Notes: generated from the letters alone by a model not told the origin. Shown: positions 28,469-38,063, counted from the first letter of the stretch. The stretch is 64,000 bases of DNA from Chromatiales bacterium (GCA_027076325.1 JALTJZ010000070.1:186001-250000), one strand, 5' to 3'. Made by a program: numbers and translations.

Positions 28469-29449
28469 TTACTCCTGATTATTTTCCTGCCTATGCATGG
28501 AATCTCTCAAGTTTCTTCTTGCTAAAACAAGTTCAGACAAAATCGACAAGGCAATTTCGGCCGGGGTACGACTGCCAATGTCCAACCCCACCGGCCCGTG
28601 CAAACGCGCCAGTTGAGTATCGGCAATGCCCAGTTCAGCAAGGCGTGCACGCCGCTTTGCGTTGGTTCGCGTGGAGCCCAGTACACCCACATAAAAAGCC
28701 ACAGAAGGCAATGCCTCAAGCATGGCAAGATCATCCAGCCTGGGGTCATGGGTAAGTGCAACAACAGCACACTGTGCATCGGTAACACGCGCTACGACCA
28801 CCTCATCCGGCATCCGGGTATCTATTTCAATGTCAGGGACAAGCCAGTTAACCGCATGCTCTACACGGGGTTCACATATAACAGTAGCAAAATTTAACCC
28901 TGGTGCCATTTCTGCAATGTAACGTGCTATGTGTGTTGCTCCAATGAGTATCAACCGCCACTGCGCCCCAAATACGCGAATCAACGTATCATCCTGCAAT
29001 CTCAATACCTGCCTGTCGGCAACAGGATGAAAACTAACCTGAGCCGTTTGTAGATCCAGGTGTCGTGCAATCAATTTACCCTGCTGCAGTGCCTCCAGCA
29101 CAGGCTGCAGCGAACCGGCAACCAGAGGTTCAATAACCAGTTCAAGCGTTCCACCACATGGCATTAGCCGCCGTGACATCTGTTTTCCGTGCTCACCATA
29201 GCATACTATCTCAGGTGTAGACGGGAATCGCTTATGCAGACGTTCAAAAATAGCCTGTTCCACGCAACCGCCAGAAATTGACCCCACCCAACGTCCATCC
29301 CCACTAACGGCCATTAATGATCCTGTCGGCCGCGGAGCAGAACCCACCGTTTTCGTTACAACCAACAGCACCACTTTTTGCCCGGATAACAGCCAGTTTT
29401 CAGCCTGCAATAACACATCCAGTTCATCATTTGGCGTCACTTGCGTCAC
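28469..29449 (-). CDS. XdhC/CoxI family molybdoenzyme maturation protein
   Basis: A protein of 326 residues. The N-terminal XdhC_CoxI domain (about 15-80) has VTKTVGSAPRPTGSLMAVS and GSISGGCVEQAI. The C-terminal Rossmann-like domain (about 160-300) has RLILIGATHIARYIAEMAP and the VGVLGSTRTNAKRRARL segment. XdhC binds the molybdenum cofactor, protects its sulfurated form and inserts it into xanthine-dehydrogenase-type enzymes. Here it serves most likely the IorAB-like enzyme encoded just upstream, 75 bases away on the same strand. Confidence 0.88.
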   Translation of the reverse strand: MTQVTPNDELDVLLQAENWLLSGQKVVLLVVTKTVGSAPRPTGSLMAVSGDGRWVGSISGGCVEQAIFERLHKRFPSTPEIVCYGEHGKQMSRRLMPCGGTLELVIEPLVAGSLQPVLEALQQGKLIARHLDLQTAQVSFHPVADRQVLRLQDDTLIRVFGAQWRLILIGATHIARYIAEMAPGLNFATVICEPRVEHAVNWLVPDIEIDTRMPDEVVVARVTDAQCAVVALTHDPRLDDLAMLEALPSVAFYVGVLGSTRTNAKRRARLAELGIADTQLARLHGPVGLDIGSRTPAEIALSILSELVLARRNLRDSMHRQENNQE

Positions 29450-29524
29450 CCTCTTTAATAATCAGACTCAACAGCCCCAGATATTACGAAAAATTTAAGC
29501 TTTGAATCAGGCGAGCCCAGGTTT

Positions 29525-31669
29525 TTACACAATCGCTTGCAGCGACATTGGAAGTTTGCGTATACGTTTTCCGGTTGCAGCAAATATTGCATTCGCAATT
29601 GCCGGTGCCACGGGCGGCACCGCCACTTCACCCACACCGCCAGGGGCTCGTTCAACGCTAACAAACACGACCTCGATTTTGGGTGCTTCAGGCATACTTA
29701 CAATAGGGAAGTCATCAAAATTACTTTCAACAACATGCCCGCTTTTAAACGTAATTTCATGTTTAACCGCCGCACTTAATCCAAATATAATGCCACCTTC
29801 CAGTTGTGATTTAACAATCTCATGATTAACAACCGTACCGCAATCAATTGCACAAACCACTTTATGTATTTTTATCTTACCTTTGCCTGAAACAGAAATT
29901 TCGGCCACCTGTGCGACAATGCTGTTTCGTGCTTCATACAAAGCAATGCCCTGAAAATTATTTTCAGGTAACACCTTACCCCAACGAGCAGCTTTAGCCA
30001 CTGCGGTTAGAACGTTCATATGACGGGGTTTGCTGTTTAATAATTTTTTTCTAAAATGATAGGGGTCAACATTCTTTACGGCCGCAATTTCATCAATAAA
30101 ACTTTCAATAACAAAGGTATTAAGCGAACCACCTGTTGAGCGCCATGAACCAATGGGAATGCCTGTTTTTAATACCGTACTTTCTACTCGATGGTATGGT
30201 ATGGAATACGGTATATTCGCTGCTCCATCCACGGCCAACCCCCTCACTGGCCCCACAATTTGGTGTACCCAGTTTAGTGGCAAGCCCTTTTTATCCAGAA
30301 CAGCGTGTAATTTATTATAGGTTCCCGGCCGGTAGTGGCCATGCTGCATGTCTTCTTCCCTGGACCAGATAAGTTTTATTGGCACCCCCAGTTTTTTTGA
30401 AACTTGCACCGCCTCAATAACAAAATCATGCTCCAGGCGTCGACCAAAGCCACAGCCCAGATACGTTTTATGTACGACAATATTCGGATAGATATTGCCG
30501 GTAAATCGGCTGTACACTTTCTCCAGGGTTTTCTGGATTTTACCATAAACATAATCTGCCGCCGCATTACGTGCGCCCTCAGGGTGCTGGGTTGGCGCCC
30601 ATATATCACACCCGTTATCATGTACATGCGCGGTACAGTTCATGGTTTCCATCGTGGTATGGTTTTGATACGGAAGTTGATAGGCTGCCTTTATTTCATT
30701 CGTTGTCCCTGCTTCAACTGCGCTTTGTGTTCCCTTTTCATGGACAACCTCACCGGGATTTTCTGCAAGTTCTACATATTTATTGAACATGCTTGCCGTA
30801 TTCGTTTCAGGGTACTCACCCGGATACCATTGTATCTGTAACCGCTTCAGTCCCTGTCTTGCCTGCCAATACCCGTCCGCAACCACCACCACACCACTGG
30901 CAATTGTCATAACATGACGCACACCCTTTACTGACAAGGCTCGTTTAGCATCATAGCTTTTTACCTTGCCACCAAATATAGGGGGGTGTGCAATTGTTGC
31001 AATTAGCATACCCGGTAAAATAATATCCATACCAAACTTTGCTCGCCCCGATACCTTGTCAGGAATATCAAGCCGCGCTGCATGCTTACCAATTATGCGA
31101 AAGTCCTCCGGAGGCTTTAACGGAATAGTATCCGGCACGGGTTGTTTGATCGCAATTGCAACCAGCTCGCCATAACGGAGACGTTGCTGGCTTTGCCTGT
31201 GAACAACAACACCATGCTCTGCATAGCACGTATCAGGGGAGACGCTCCATATTTCAGCGGCAGCCGCAATCAACATCAAACGTCCTGCGGCACCGGCTTT
31301 ACGCAGCACCAGCCAGTTTTCACGAATACTCCGACTGCCACCCGTATATTGATTACCGTAGCGTGAATCTGACGTTGCCATCTTTACACGCACCCTTGCT
31401 AAATCGACTTCCAGCTCCTCAGCGACAAGCATCGGTAAGGCCGTGATAACACCCTGCCCCATTTCAGACTTACCCAGAAAAAGACTGACCTGATCATTTT
31501 CTTCAATGACTAACCATACATTCGGTGAAAAACCAAAAGCAGATATTTCCGAGCGGCTTTTACTGTAAGTATTGGATGGCAAACAAATACCGATTACCAT
31601 TCCGGCAACCGATACGGAGCCTAATTTAAGAAAACCTCTTCTACTAACTTTAAAATTGCCCTTAACCAT
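29525..31669 (-). CDS. Molybdenum hydroxylase large subunit (IorB-like)
   Basis: A protein of 714 residues. The N-terminus has a twin-arginine-type signal (SRRGFLKLGSVSVAGMVIG), so the enzyme is probably periplasmic or membrane-facing. Molybdopterin-binding domains of the xanthine dehydrogenase/aldehyde oxidase family follow, with KSEMGQGVITALPMLVAEEL, the GCGFGRRLEHDF loop and the ending PGGVGEVAVPPVAPAIANA that contains the catalytic Glu region. The family includes isoquinoline 1-oxidoreductase beta subunits; many members act on aldehydes, so the substrate is open. ATG 31669 is chosen because it starts just before the Tat motif and overlaps the small-subunit stop by eight bases; upstream in-frame codons lie inside that gene. 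Confidence 0.87.
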   Translation of the reverse strand: MVKGNFKVSRRGFLKLGSVSVAGMVIGICLPSNTYSKSRSEISAFGFSPNVWLVIEENDQVSLFLGKSEMGQGVITALPMLVAEELEVDLARVRVKMATSDSRYGNQYTGGSRSIRENWLVLRKAGAAGRLMLIAAAAEIWSVSPDTCYAEHGVVVHRQSQQRLRYGELVAIAIKQPVPDTIPLKPPEDFRIIGKHAARLDIPDKVSGRAKFGMDIILPGMLIATIAHPPIFGGKVKSYDAKRALSVKGVRHVMTIASGVVVVADGYWQARQGLKRLQIQWYPGEYPETNTASMFNKYVELAENPGEVVHEKGTQSAVEAGTTNEIKAAYQLPYQNHTTMETMNCTAHVHDNGCDIWAPTQHPEGARNAAADYVYGKIQKTLEKVYSRFTGNIYPNIVVHKTYLGCGFGRRLEHDFVIEAVQVSKKLGVPIKLIWSREEDMQHGHYRPGTYNKLHAVLDKKGLPLNWVHQIVGPVRGLAVDGAANIPYSIPYHRVESTVLKTGIPIGSWRSTGGSLNTFVIESFIDEIAAVKNVDPYHFRKKLLNSKPRHMNVLTAVAKAARWGKVLPENNFQGIALYEARNSIVAQVAEISVSGKGKIKIHKVVCAIDCGTVVNHEIVKSQLEGGIIFGLSAAVKHEITFKSGHVVESNFDDFPIVSMPEAPKIEVVFVSVERAPGGVGEVAVPPVAPAIANAIFAATGKRIRKLPMSLQAIV

Positions 31670-32138
31670 TATGAATGTTCTCGGGTATTCCAACCGCTGC
31701 CAACTGGTAAATTGCTTTACGTATTCGCTGATATATACCACATCGACACAAGTTACCAGACATTGCTGTATCAATGTCCACATCGGTTGGTCGGGGTTTT
31801 TCTATTATTAGCGCAAGTGCAGACATCACCTGGCCAGGTTGGCAATATCCGCATTCGGATGCGCCTGTCTCAGTCCAGACTTGTTCGATAGTTTGTAATA
31901 AATTCTCAGGCAACCCTTCTATTGTGGTAATCCGTTTATTTATAATATTCTTAATGGGGGTAATACAGGATCGTATCGGTTTATTATCTATCAGTACGGT
32001 GCATGCGCCACACAAGCCTTTACCACACGCATATTTTGTTCCTGTCATACCCAGATTATCCCGTAACACCCACAGCAAAGGTGTATCTGGATCAATATCC
32101 ATATTTATGATTTTATTATTGACTGTCAATTTATCCAT
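31662..32138 (-). CDS. Molybdenum hydroxylase [2Fe-2S] subunit (IorA-like)
   Basis: A protein of 158 residues with two [2Fe-2S] domains. The plant-type ferredoxin motif CGKGLCGACTVLIDNKPIRSC lies near residues 38-60 (shown only as its cysteine pattern C-x4-C-x2-C-x11-C) and the second, all-helical site uses CGYCQPGQ and CRCGIYQ. It passes electrons from the molybdenum site to an acceptor. No FAD subunit is encoded, as usual in the IorAB type, where a cytochrome is the likely acceptor; no such cytochrome gene is adjacent. It is the first gene of iorA-iorB-xdhC-mocA. Confidence 0.9.
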   Translation of the reverse strand: MDKLTVNNKIINMDIDPDTPLLWVLRDNLGMTGTKYACGKGLCGACTVLIDNKPIRSCITPIKNIINKRITTIEGLPENLLQTIEQVWTETGASECGYCQPGQVMSALALIIEKPRPTDVDIDTAMSGNLCRCGIYQRIRKAIYQLAAVGIPENIHNG

Positions 32139-32163
32139 TGTCTATTCCAAAAGAAAAATAACT

Positions 32164-32955
32164 TCACCTACCTTTTTTCTTGCATAAAAAATACATATAT
32201 TCATTGATCTTTTCTTTTAACGGATCTCTTAGTTTAGCTTTCTCATCATAAACAGAAACAACTTCAAACCCTGCGTCCTCAAGTTGCTTTACCTGATACT
32301 CTGGCTTTATATGGTAAATTTGTATTTTAAAATCATGGTCACCCGTTGCCAAAATAGCCCACGGCTTATTGCATATCTCCTTTACGTCCGTATCTTTATA
32401 CAGCTTTTTTATACGCCGTTTCCTCAAAAATAATTTCCACCATTGATAAGCCCAATGCAACGGTTTTATTTTATCAAATGCAGGAAGCTGTATATTAAAA
32501 GGGAAGTGGTCAGGAAATGTATCTAATGAATGTGTAGAAAAAAAGAAAAAACCATCATCATCCATTACCTTACAAACCTCTGACAGAATCTTCACTCTAT
32601 CATCATGTCCTACTGAACAAATCCCATTCATACTAAAGAGGATAAAATCAAATTGCTTATCCTGATATTGCGACAAATCGGTAGCATCTTGCAAGTCAAA
32701 TCTGACAGACTCCCCTTCCCCAATAACCGCTTTGCAGGTCTCAATCATTTTAGGACTATAATCAATGCCGGTATAGTCTTTTACGATTGCAGAAAAAGTG
32801 TAGGATGTACGCCCTGTTCCAACACCAATATCAAGCATTGTTGTTTTGTTCCAACACTCCTTGAACTCGGCAAGTATACTTTTTTCCTGAGGCACTAACT
32901 CATAACTTGTATAGTCATCAACATACTCATTGTATACCGTTAAATTATTATCCAA
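32164..32955 (-). CDS. Class I SAM-dependent methyltransferase
   Basis: A protein of 263 residues with a methyltransferase core in the N-terminal 150 residues. The SAM loop is MLDIGVGTGRTSYTF, followed by the acidic end of strand 2 in YTGIDYSPKMIE and motif IV FDFILFSMNGI. The C-terminal 100 residues are Lys-rich and carry no motif I know. The small-molecule or protein substrate is unknown. It lies 25 bases upstream of the iorA-like gene on the same strand, but its higher AT content suggests a different origin, so operon membership is uncertain. Confidence 0.8.
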   Translation of the reverse strand: MDNNLTVYNEYVDDYTSYELVPQEKSILAEFKECWNKTTMLDIGVGTGRTSYTFSAIVKDYTGIDYSPKMIETCKAVIGEGESVRFDLQDATDLSQYQDKQFDFILFSMNGICSVGHDDRVKILSEVCKVMDDDGFFFFSTHSLDTFPDHFPFNIQLPAFDKIKPLHWAYQWWKLFLRKRRIKKLYKDTDVKEICNKPWAILATGDHDFKIQIYHIKPEYQVKQLEDAGFEVVSVYDEKAKLRDPLKEKINEYMYFLCKKKGR

Positions 32956-33209
32956 AGGCGATTCCTCCTTGTTTTAACTCAACTACAAATATAAAAAATA
33001 GCCCGTCAATAACAAGCATTAAACTCGGCCATCTTTATAACCAACCAATTTAGTAAACAATTTATTACAGGTTTATTTCTATAATAGCCTTCAAAACCTG
33101 CCATTTTATTGATATACCACAAACAACAGCACTGCTTTTAATGTAAAGAAAGACGAATTCTGATTAAATAGCATGTTATATTCAAAGCCACAACAAAGAG
33201 AGGGAGAGC

Positions 33210-33848
33210 ATGCGCAAAGGTAAAGATGGAAAAATAGTGGATAAAGCAGTTGATGTAAAAATTTACTCATCTATTGAGCATGGAAACATCAACAACGTTA
33301 CCTCAATTGTATTACACAGAACTGATTCATCTAATGCAGGTAGTACAATTCAAGCATATGCTAATGGGAAAAAATCTGGCGCACATTTTCTAATAGACAA
33401 AGCCGGAAAAATCTACCAAACAGCAGATATGAGAAAACGATGCTGGCATGTTGGAATTTTGCTACCTAGATGCCAGATTGAAAAAAACTGCGACCCAAAA
33501 GAACTAAAAACAATAACGGCATTAATACATGAAAAAGGCTTTTCATTTGGTCGTCGTGCAGGAAACCTGTCACGCCATGAAGCAGAAAAAAAATACCCAC
33601 TTAGATATCCATCAAATAATGATTCCATAGGGATAGAGGTTGTTGGCAAATTTTTGGCATATCAAAAATCCTTTGAAAAACCAACACAGCAACAATTTAA
33701 GTCCTTAAAGTGGCGTTTAGAAATAATTGCAAAAAAATATAATCTTAATATAAAAACCAATGTACATGCTCATGGTGCAATAGCCCGAAAAGAAGTGTCT
33801 GAGGGTGCCCAGCAACTCCAATACTTATTTTCGGGAGAGGCAGCATAA
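33210..33848 (+). CDS. Amidase_2/PGRP-type N-acetylmuramoyl-L-alanine amidase, orphan
   Basis: A protein of 212 residues of the peptidoglycan recognition/amidase_2 fold. Visible are SIVLHRTDS (zinc-ligand His 36), AHFLIDKAGKIYQTADM, SIGIEVVGKF, and the C-terminal VHAHGAIARKEVSEGA that supplies further zinc ligands. It has no signal peptide or cell-wall-binding domain, so it would need a holin, lysis or a secretion system such as type VI to reach murein. No phage, VgrG or immunity gene is recognised next to it. The gene is AT-rich compared with the dsr genes, which suggests transfer. The ribosome site AGGGAGA precedes ATG 33210. Confidence 0.78.
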   Translation: MRKGKDGKIVDKAVDVKIYSSIEHGNINNVTSIVLHRTDSSNAGSTIQAYANGKKSGAHFLIDKAGKIYQTADMRKRCWHVGILLPRCQIEKNCDPKELKTITALIHEKGFSFGRRAGNLSRHEAEKKYPLRYPSNNDSIGIEVVGKFLAYQKSFEKPTQQQFKSLKWRLEIIAKKYNLNIKTNVHAHGAIARKEVSEGAQQLQYLFSGEAA

Positions 33849-33986
33849 AAAAAAATAGTTATGCAGAAAAAATTGCTGAAAAATTCTTCTAAATCAGTGT
33901 TAGAGAATATAGCAAATTGCTCCAGCGGACAACTAAGGGTAGTTTAAGGATACACTATAATTATTTTCCATGATGGATTAACTAAA

Positions 33987-35096
33987 GTGCACATAGAGAT
34001 AATTACTGATGCAGAACGCTTCTTTGGTTTACGCGCACAATGGAATGCGTTGTTATCAACAAGTGGAGTAAAATCGCTACCGCTCACACATGAATGGATG
34101 AGCACATGGTGGAAAAGCTTTGGGGGCAATCGAAAGCTGCATATATGTTGCGTATATGAGGACGACCGCTTACTCGCAATTGCTCCCTTCATAAAAGGAA
34201 ACACGACTTATAGAGGCGTACCAGTAACTGTCCTTAGTTTGATGGCAAACGGGCATTCTCCATATTGCGATATTATATTTGATAACGCGGTTGGAGCAGA
34301 AAAAGTATCAAGAATACTGGCGTTGCTTATCAACACCAACACAGGAAATATTATAGTTTTTTCAAAAATTCCAGAAACCAGCCAAACCTATACCTGCCTG
34401 ATTGCAGGCTCTCGTATACATGGACACCGTTATGGTGTGAAAGATAGCCTTGTCACACCAATAATAAAGATACGCCATAGTTGGGATGAATACTTTAAAT
34501 TGCTGTCACGCAAATTTCGTAAGAGTATAAAAAATAAAGTTAACAAGTTTGCCAAACAAAGTGACTTTAGTATTGACAGGGAAATTATTACATCACGCAA
34601 TCATCCAACGTTAAAAGAAATTGTCGAGATATCAAAAAACAGCTGGAAAACGCAAATAAAAAATGACCTTGGAACAAATATCGCAAGCAGGGAATTTTTA
34701 TTTGGACTCGTTGATGCCTTTGCAGCAGATGATTCCATTCAGATATGGATTTTGCGAAAATCAGGGATACCTGTCGCTTATGAGTTTCATCTGGTATTTG
34801 ATGACATTGTTTACCCGCTGCGCGCCGATTACCATAAAGAATTCAAAAAGCATTCTCCAGGATCAATTCTGGAATACACTGCACTGAAAACATTATTTGA
34901 TGAACAAAAAGTATCTGAATATAACAGCTGTGCCGATAACTACTGGTATTTGAGTAACTGGGCCAATGAAGTCCACAAACAGTTTACTGTTGAAGTATTC
35001 GAAAACAGTATAAAGGCGCTGTTACTCTACATTATGGAGTTTCGTATCATCCCGTTACTCAGGATAATACGTGACAAAATCAAACCACAGCGGTAA
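33987..35096 (+). CDS. FemAB/CelD-like GNAT acyltransferase
   Basis: A protein of 369 residues beginning with GTG after a GGA site. The N-terminal part (FFGLRAQWNALL, then HEWMSTWWKSFGG) and the C-terminal part with PVAYEFHLVFDDIVYPLRADY match the BioF2-like/CelD (BcsL) acetyltransferase pattern. Such proteins lie in many extracellular polysaccharide loci, including PEP-CTERM-type ones, and are thought to acylate or aminoacylate glycan precursors. The donor is unknown. It opens the + strand start of the polysaccharide region and is followed by a radical SAM gene after a 200-base gap. Confidence 0.75.
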   Translation: MHIEIITDAERFFGLRAQWNALLSTSGVKSLPLTHEWMSTWWKSFGGNRKLHICCVYEDDRLLAIAPFIKGNTTYRGVPVTVLSLMANGHSPYCDIIFDNAVGAEKVSRILALLINTNTGNIIVFSKIPETSQTYTCLIAGSRIHGHRYGVKDSLVTPIIKIRHSWDEYFKLLSRKFRKSIKNKVNKFAKQSDFSIDREIITSRNHPTLKEIVEISKNSWKTQIKNDLGTNIASREFLFGLVDAFAADDSIQIWILRKSGIPVAYEFHLVFDDIVYPLRADYHKEFKKHSPGSILEYTALKTLFDEQKVSEYNSCADNYWYLSNWANEVHKQFTVEVFENSIKALLLYIMEFRIIPLLRIIRDKIKPQR

Positions 35097-35299
35097 AGAA
35101 ATTTATTTCATGGCTGCTAATTAATCACAAATATAAAATTTTGTGATGACACATAAGTGCAACCTTAAAAACATAAAGCTGGCAGGGATATATAACTGGA
35201 TAGCATGTGGATTTTTGATGTGCATGTACATTATACTTGATTTATGTTTCTATTCTATATTGTTGATGTGTAACTGGCTTAATACTAAGGACTACCGAA

Positions 35300-36433
35300 A
35301 TGTTTGAATACGCAATTGGAACCCTGAAGCTGGGAGTAAAGAAGTCCTATTATTCTTATACCTATACACCAACCGATGCGATAATTTTTCTGACTTATCG
35401 CTGTACCAGCCAATGTACTGCATGCAATATCTGGAAGCGCCCCGTCGTCATTGAAGAAGAATTAACATGGGAACAGTGGCAGCCAATTCTGGAAAATCTG
35501 GCAAAAAATAACATTCGAAATATCGAAATGTTTGGTGGCGATGCTTTATTACGAAAAGATTTGCTACTTAAAATGATTAAGTTTTGCACAGACAATGGCA
35601 TAGGAACTTTTTTTCCGACTAATTCAAGCAGCTTAACTAAAAAAACAGTACAAGGGCTTGTGGATGCAGGGCTTGGTACTGTTTACCTCTCTTTAGATGA
35701 AGTCCCTGAAATTGGCGAATCCATTCGAGGGGTTTCACGGCACTTCGATAGAGTAAAAAAGAGTATCGAGCTATTCCAGGAAGCAAAGGGCAGTGCATCA
35801 AAACCAAGAATCTCTTGTATCACGACCGTCTCCAGCATGAATTACCGATACCTGGAACGATTAATAAAAGTTTCTCACGAAGCCGGAGCAGATGAACATA
35901 TGATCCGGGGTATTAGCGAATTTACAAATGAAGCTGTAAGAGCATCATCTGTAGACGGTATTTTACCTTCACCCTATTTTATGCCAACCGATGACAAGTC
36001 ACATGCTTATAGCAAAGAAGAAGCAAAAGAATTTGTGGAAATATTGTCACGAATCTGGAAAAACCGGCAAAATTTTCAACCGATGAGTATCGATATGACT
36101 AACTTGCGAGGCACCGCCAATATCGATAACCTGACCAAACTAACCTATCCATATCAGGAATGCCTGTTTGCAACCACACAAGTTGTTATATCCCCGTACG
36201 GAAACGTTTTACCCTGTCTGTATTACAAAAATTACCACATGGGAAATATTACCAGGCAGGATTTATCTGAAATATGGGGAAGCAAGAAGCACAGACTATT
36301 CTGCAAGCAACAACAGCAGGATAATATTCCACTTTGCAATCATTGCAGTATAAAATTTTACCATAAACCCTTCTTACCTTCTGTAAAAGATGTGGCAAGA
36401 GCTGCTGCTGATAAAGCTGCAAAGTTGTTTTGA
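35300..36433 (+). CDS. Radical SAM/SPASM-type protein 1
   Basis: A protein of 377 residues. The radical SAM cluster motif CTSQCTACNIW (Cx3Cx2C) lies near residue 34. The core follows, with NIEMFGGDALLRKDLL as the GGE-like motif (here GGD). The C-terminal SPASM-like region has CLFATTQVVISPYGNVLPCLYY and CNHCSIKFY, enough Cys for an auxiliary cluster. Homologues modify peptides or sugar and lipid precursors; the substrate here is unknown. The next gene, a formyltransferase, starts 18 bases later, so they form a pair in the polysaccharide locus. Confidence 0.82.
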   Translation: MFEYAIGTLKLGVKKSYYSYTYTPTDAIIFLTYRCTSQCTACNIWKRPVVIEEELTWEQWQPILENLAKNNIRNIEMFGGDALLRKDLLLKMIKFCTDNGIGTFFPTNSSSLTKKTVQGLVDAGLGTVYLSLDEVPEIGESIRGVSRHFDRVKKSIELFQEAKGSASKPRISCITTVSSMNYRYLERLIKVSHEAGADEHMIRGISEFTNEAVRASSVDGILPSPYFMPTDDKSHAYSKEEAKEFVEILSRIWKNRQNFQPMSIDMTNLRGTANIDNLTKLTYPYQECLFATTQVVISPYGNVLPCLYYKNYHMGNITRQDLSEIWGSKKHRLFCKQQQQDNIPLCNHCSIKFYHKPFLPSVKDVARAAADKAAKLF

Positions 36434-36451
36434 TTTTTTTACAGGTTCACA

Positions 36452-37336
36452 ATGAATAAATTTCGTGTTGCTGTTGTTGTAAGCCCAGACCACTCAGATC
36501 TTTATTTTGCCAATCAGCTAATTCAAAGGCTAAATGTTGTGGGTGTGATAGTAGAGAGCCAACAACAAAAACCAGGTAATAGTTCAATGTTTACCAAAGC
36601 ACTTAAACTTATCCATAAACCTCATGTCTTTGCTGCAAAAAGTTATAATGTGATTGCTGAACACTTGCGCAAAAAATATGCGGTCTATAACAAACCGGAA
36701 AATGCTGCCAACTTTGGAGAGCAGGGATTAAAAATTATGCCCACTGAAAATTGTGAGATTTTGTATACAGAGGGTGTGAATGACATCAATGCAACTAAGC
36801 ATATAAACTGGTTAAAAAATATCCAACCAGATGTGATTGCTGTGTGTGGTGCATCAATATTCAAAGAAGAAATACTGAAGATTCCGCCAAAAGGTGTCTT
36901 GAATCTGCATGGTGGGTTGTCCCATAAATACCGTGGCTTATTTACCACTGACTGGGCGATACATAATGAAGAGCCTGAATATGTAGGTGCGACTGTGCAT
37001 TACATTACAGCAGGGATTGATGATGGTGATGTGGTATATCAGGCTCGGCCAACGATCACCATGGACGATACCCCCAACAGTCTATATGTAAAGGTGGTCA
37101 AACTAGGGGTGAATATGATGGAAAAAGCCATCAAGGATATAGAAAATGGGACAGCACGATCGACACCGTTAACGGAAAAGGGCGATTTGTATCAGGGGAA
37201 AATGTTTACGCCTAAAACAAGAAATGCAACATGGAAAAAAATTCGGCAGGGAGTAATACCAGAGTACCTGAATAACAAGCAGGCACGCGACAAGAAAGTA
37301 GTAAACACAATAATTAATCACTATACCGACTTATAA
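36452..37336 (+). CDS. Formyltransferase family protein (Fmt/ArnA-like)
   Basis: A protein of 294 residues. The formyltransferase core lies at about 110-220. The catalytic triad of the family is present: Asn and His in VLNLHGGLSHKYRG and Asp in AGIDDGDVVY. The preceding DVIAVCGASIFKEE segment is the usual folate-site approach. Related enzymes move a formyl group from 10-formyltetrahydrofolate to Met-tRNA or to amino sugars of surface glycans; sugar N-formylation is the better guess in this locus. The N-terminal part is not a clear nucleotide-sugar domain. It is coupled to the radical SAM gene. Confidence 0.82.
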   Translation: MNKFRVAVVVSPDHSDLYFANQLIQRLNVVGVIVESQQQKPGNSSMFTKALKLIHKPHVFAAKSYNVIAEHLRKKYAVYNKPENAANFGEQGLKIMPTENCEILYTEGVNDINATKHINWLKNIQPDVIAVCGASIFKEEILKIPPKGVLNLHGGLSHKYRGLFTTDWAIHNEEPEYVGATVHYITAGIDDGDVVYQARPTITMDDTPNSLYVKVVKLGVNMMEKAIKDIENGTARSTPLTEKGDLYQGKMFTPKTRNATWKKIRQGVIPEYLNNKQARDKKVVNTIINHYTDL

Positions 37337-37500
37337 CTTAAGTCGATTGAATTTTCTATTTACCGAAGATGCCTGTCATATTCATGCAGACTTTCCCCTT
37401 CCAGCAAAGCAGTGCGCAACAACACATGTCTCCCTGTCAATCTGCGGGAGAACAGGCACGGACAGATAAGAAGTTACAATACTCCCCTGCCATACTGCTT

Positions 37501-37653
37501 TTAAAATAACGTATAAATAAATGGGGCGACAGCAGAGCCTTGTGTTAATACTAACAACGCTCCCAATAATAACAAGATCAGAATAATCGGCGCTAACCAG
37601 AATTTCTTGCGTACCCGCATAAAACTCCACAAATCTTTTATTAAATCCAGCAT
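37501..37653 (-). CDS. 50-residue membrane protein, DUF5989/SxtK-like
   Basis: A very short gene of 50 codons read from ATG 37653 to TAA 37501. It begins MLDLIKDLWSFMRVRKKFWL, continues with one strongly hydrophobic helix (about 20-38, rich in Ile and Leu) and ends in FIYTLF. This is the pattern of the DUF5989 family, called SxtK in the saxitoxin cluster, which is found beside SxtJ-type proteins and NodU-type carbamoyltransferases. Its start overlaps the sxtJ-like stop by one base (TAATG), strong support for a coupled real gene. The function is unknown; membrane anchoring of the carbamoyltransferase system is a possibility. Confidence 0.85.
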   Translation of the reverse strand: MLDLIKDLWSFMRVRKKFWLAPIILILLLLGALLVLTQGSAVAPFIYTLF

Positions 37654-38063
37654 TAAAATGGGTTCTCCATATTATCTTTTTCGTGCACGCTGTGTGTAAC
37701 ACGGTAGGTTGTCATTTCACTATCCAGTTTTCTGGACATGGGATCCTTACCAAATAGTTTCATCACCAGGCCAAAGGGAACAAAAACCAGGTAAAAAACG
37801 ATGCCTAAAATAAGCCGTGTATTGAGCCAGCCCATCACACCACCAAACAGCATCCATAACTTAAAAAAAGGTTTTAAGCTTAAGGGGTAAATAAGTGCCA
37901 GACCTCCAGTTACCGCAAAAACCCACCACGGCCATAAGGGAAAGCCTTTATCAAAAATCCAGGGCACTAAAAAACCAAAGAGTAGTACCAATATAACCCC
38001 AAAGATTAAACCAAAATCCCGAAGTTCTTTTTTTGTTACCAATATTTCTTCTTTTTTCTTCAT
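37653..38063 (-). CDS. SxtJ-family membrane protein
   Basis: A protein of 136 residues with about four hydrophobic segments (22-40, 46-62, 70-85 and 88-106) after a charged N-terminus MKKKEEILVTKKELRDFG. The segment FYLVFVPFGLVMKLFGKDPM is the family signature. SxtJ proteins were named in the cyanobacterial saxitoxin cluster and are usually encoded next to carbamoyltransferases; no activity is known. Here it stands between the DUF5989/SxtK-like gene (one-base overlap) and the carbamoyltransferase gene (146 bases upstream), all on the - strand. Confidence 0.87.
   Translation of the reverse strand: MKKKEEILVTKKELRDFGLIFGVILVLLFGFLVPWIFDKGFPLWPWWVFAVTGGLALIYPLSLKPFFKLWMLFGGVMGWLNTRLILGIVFYLVFVPFGLVMKLFGKDPMSRKLDSEMTTYRVTHSVHEKDNMENPF

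Noticed and set aside
33861-33947. 28-codon reading frame after the amidase gene as a possible immunity peptide
   Set aside because: Too short, no ribosome site and no membrane or lipoprotein features.
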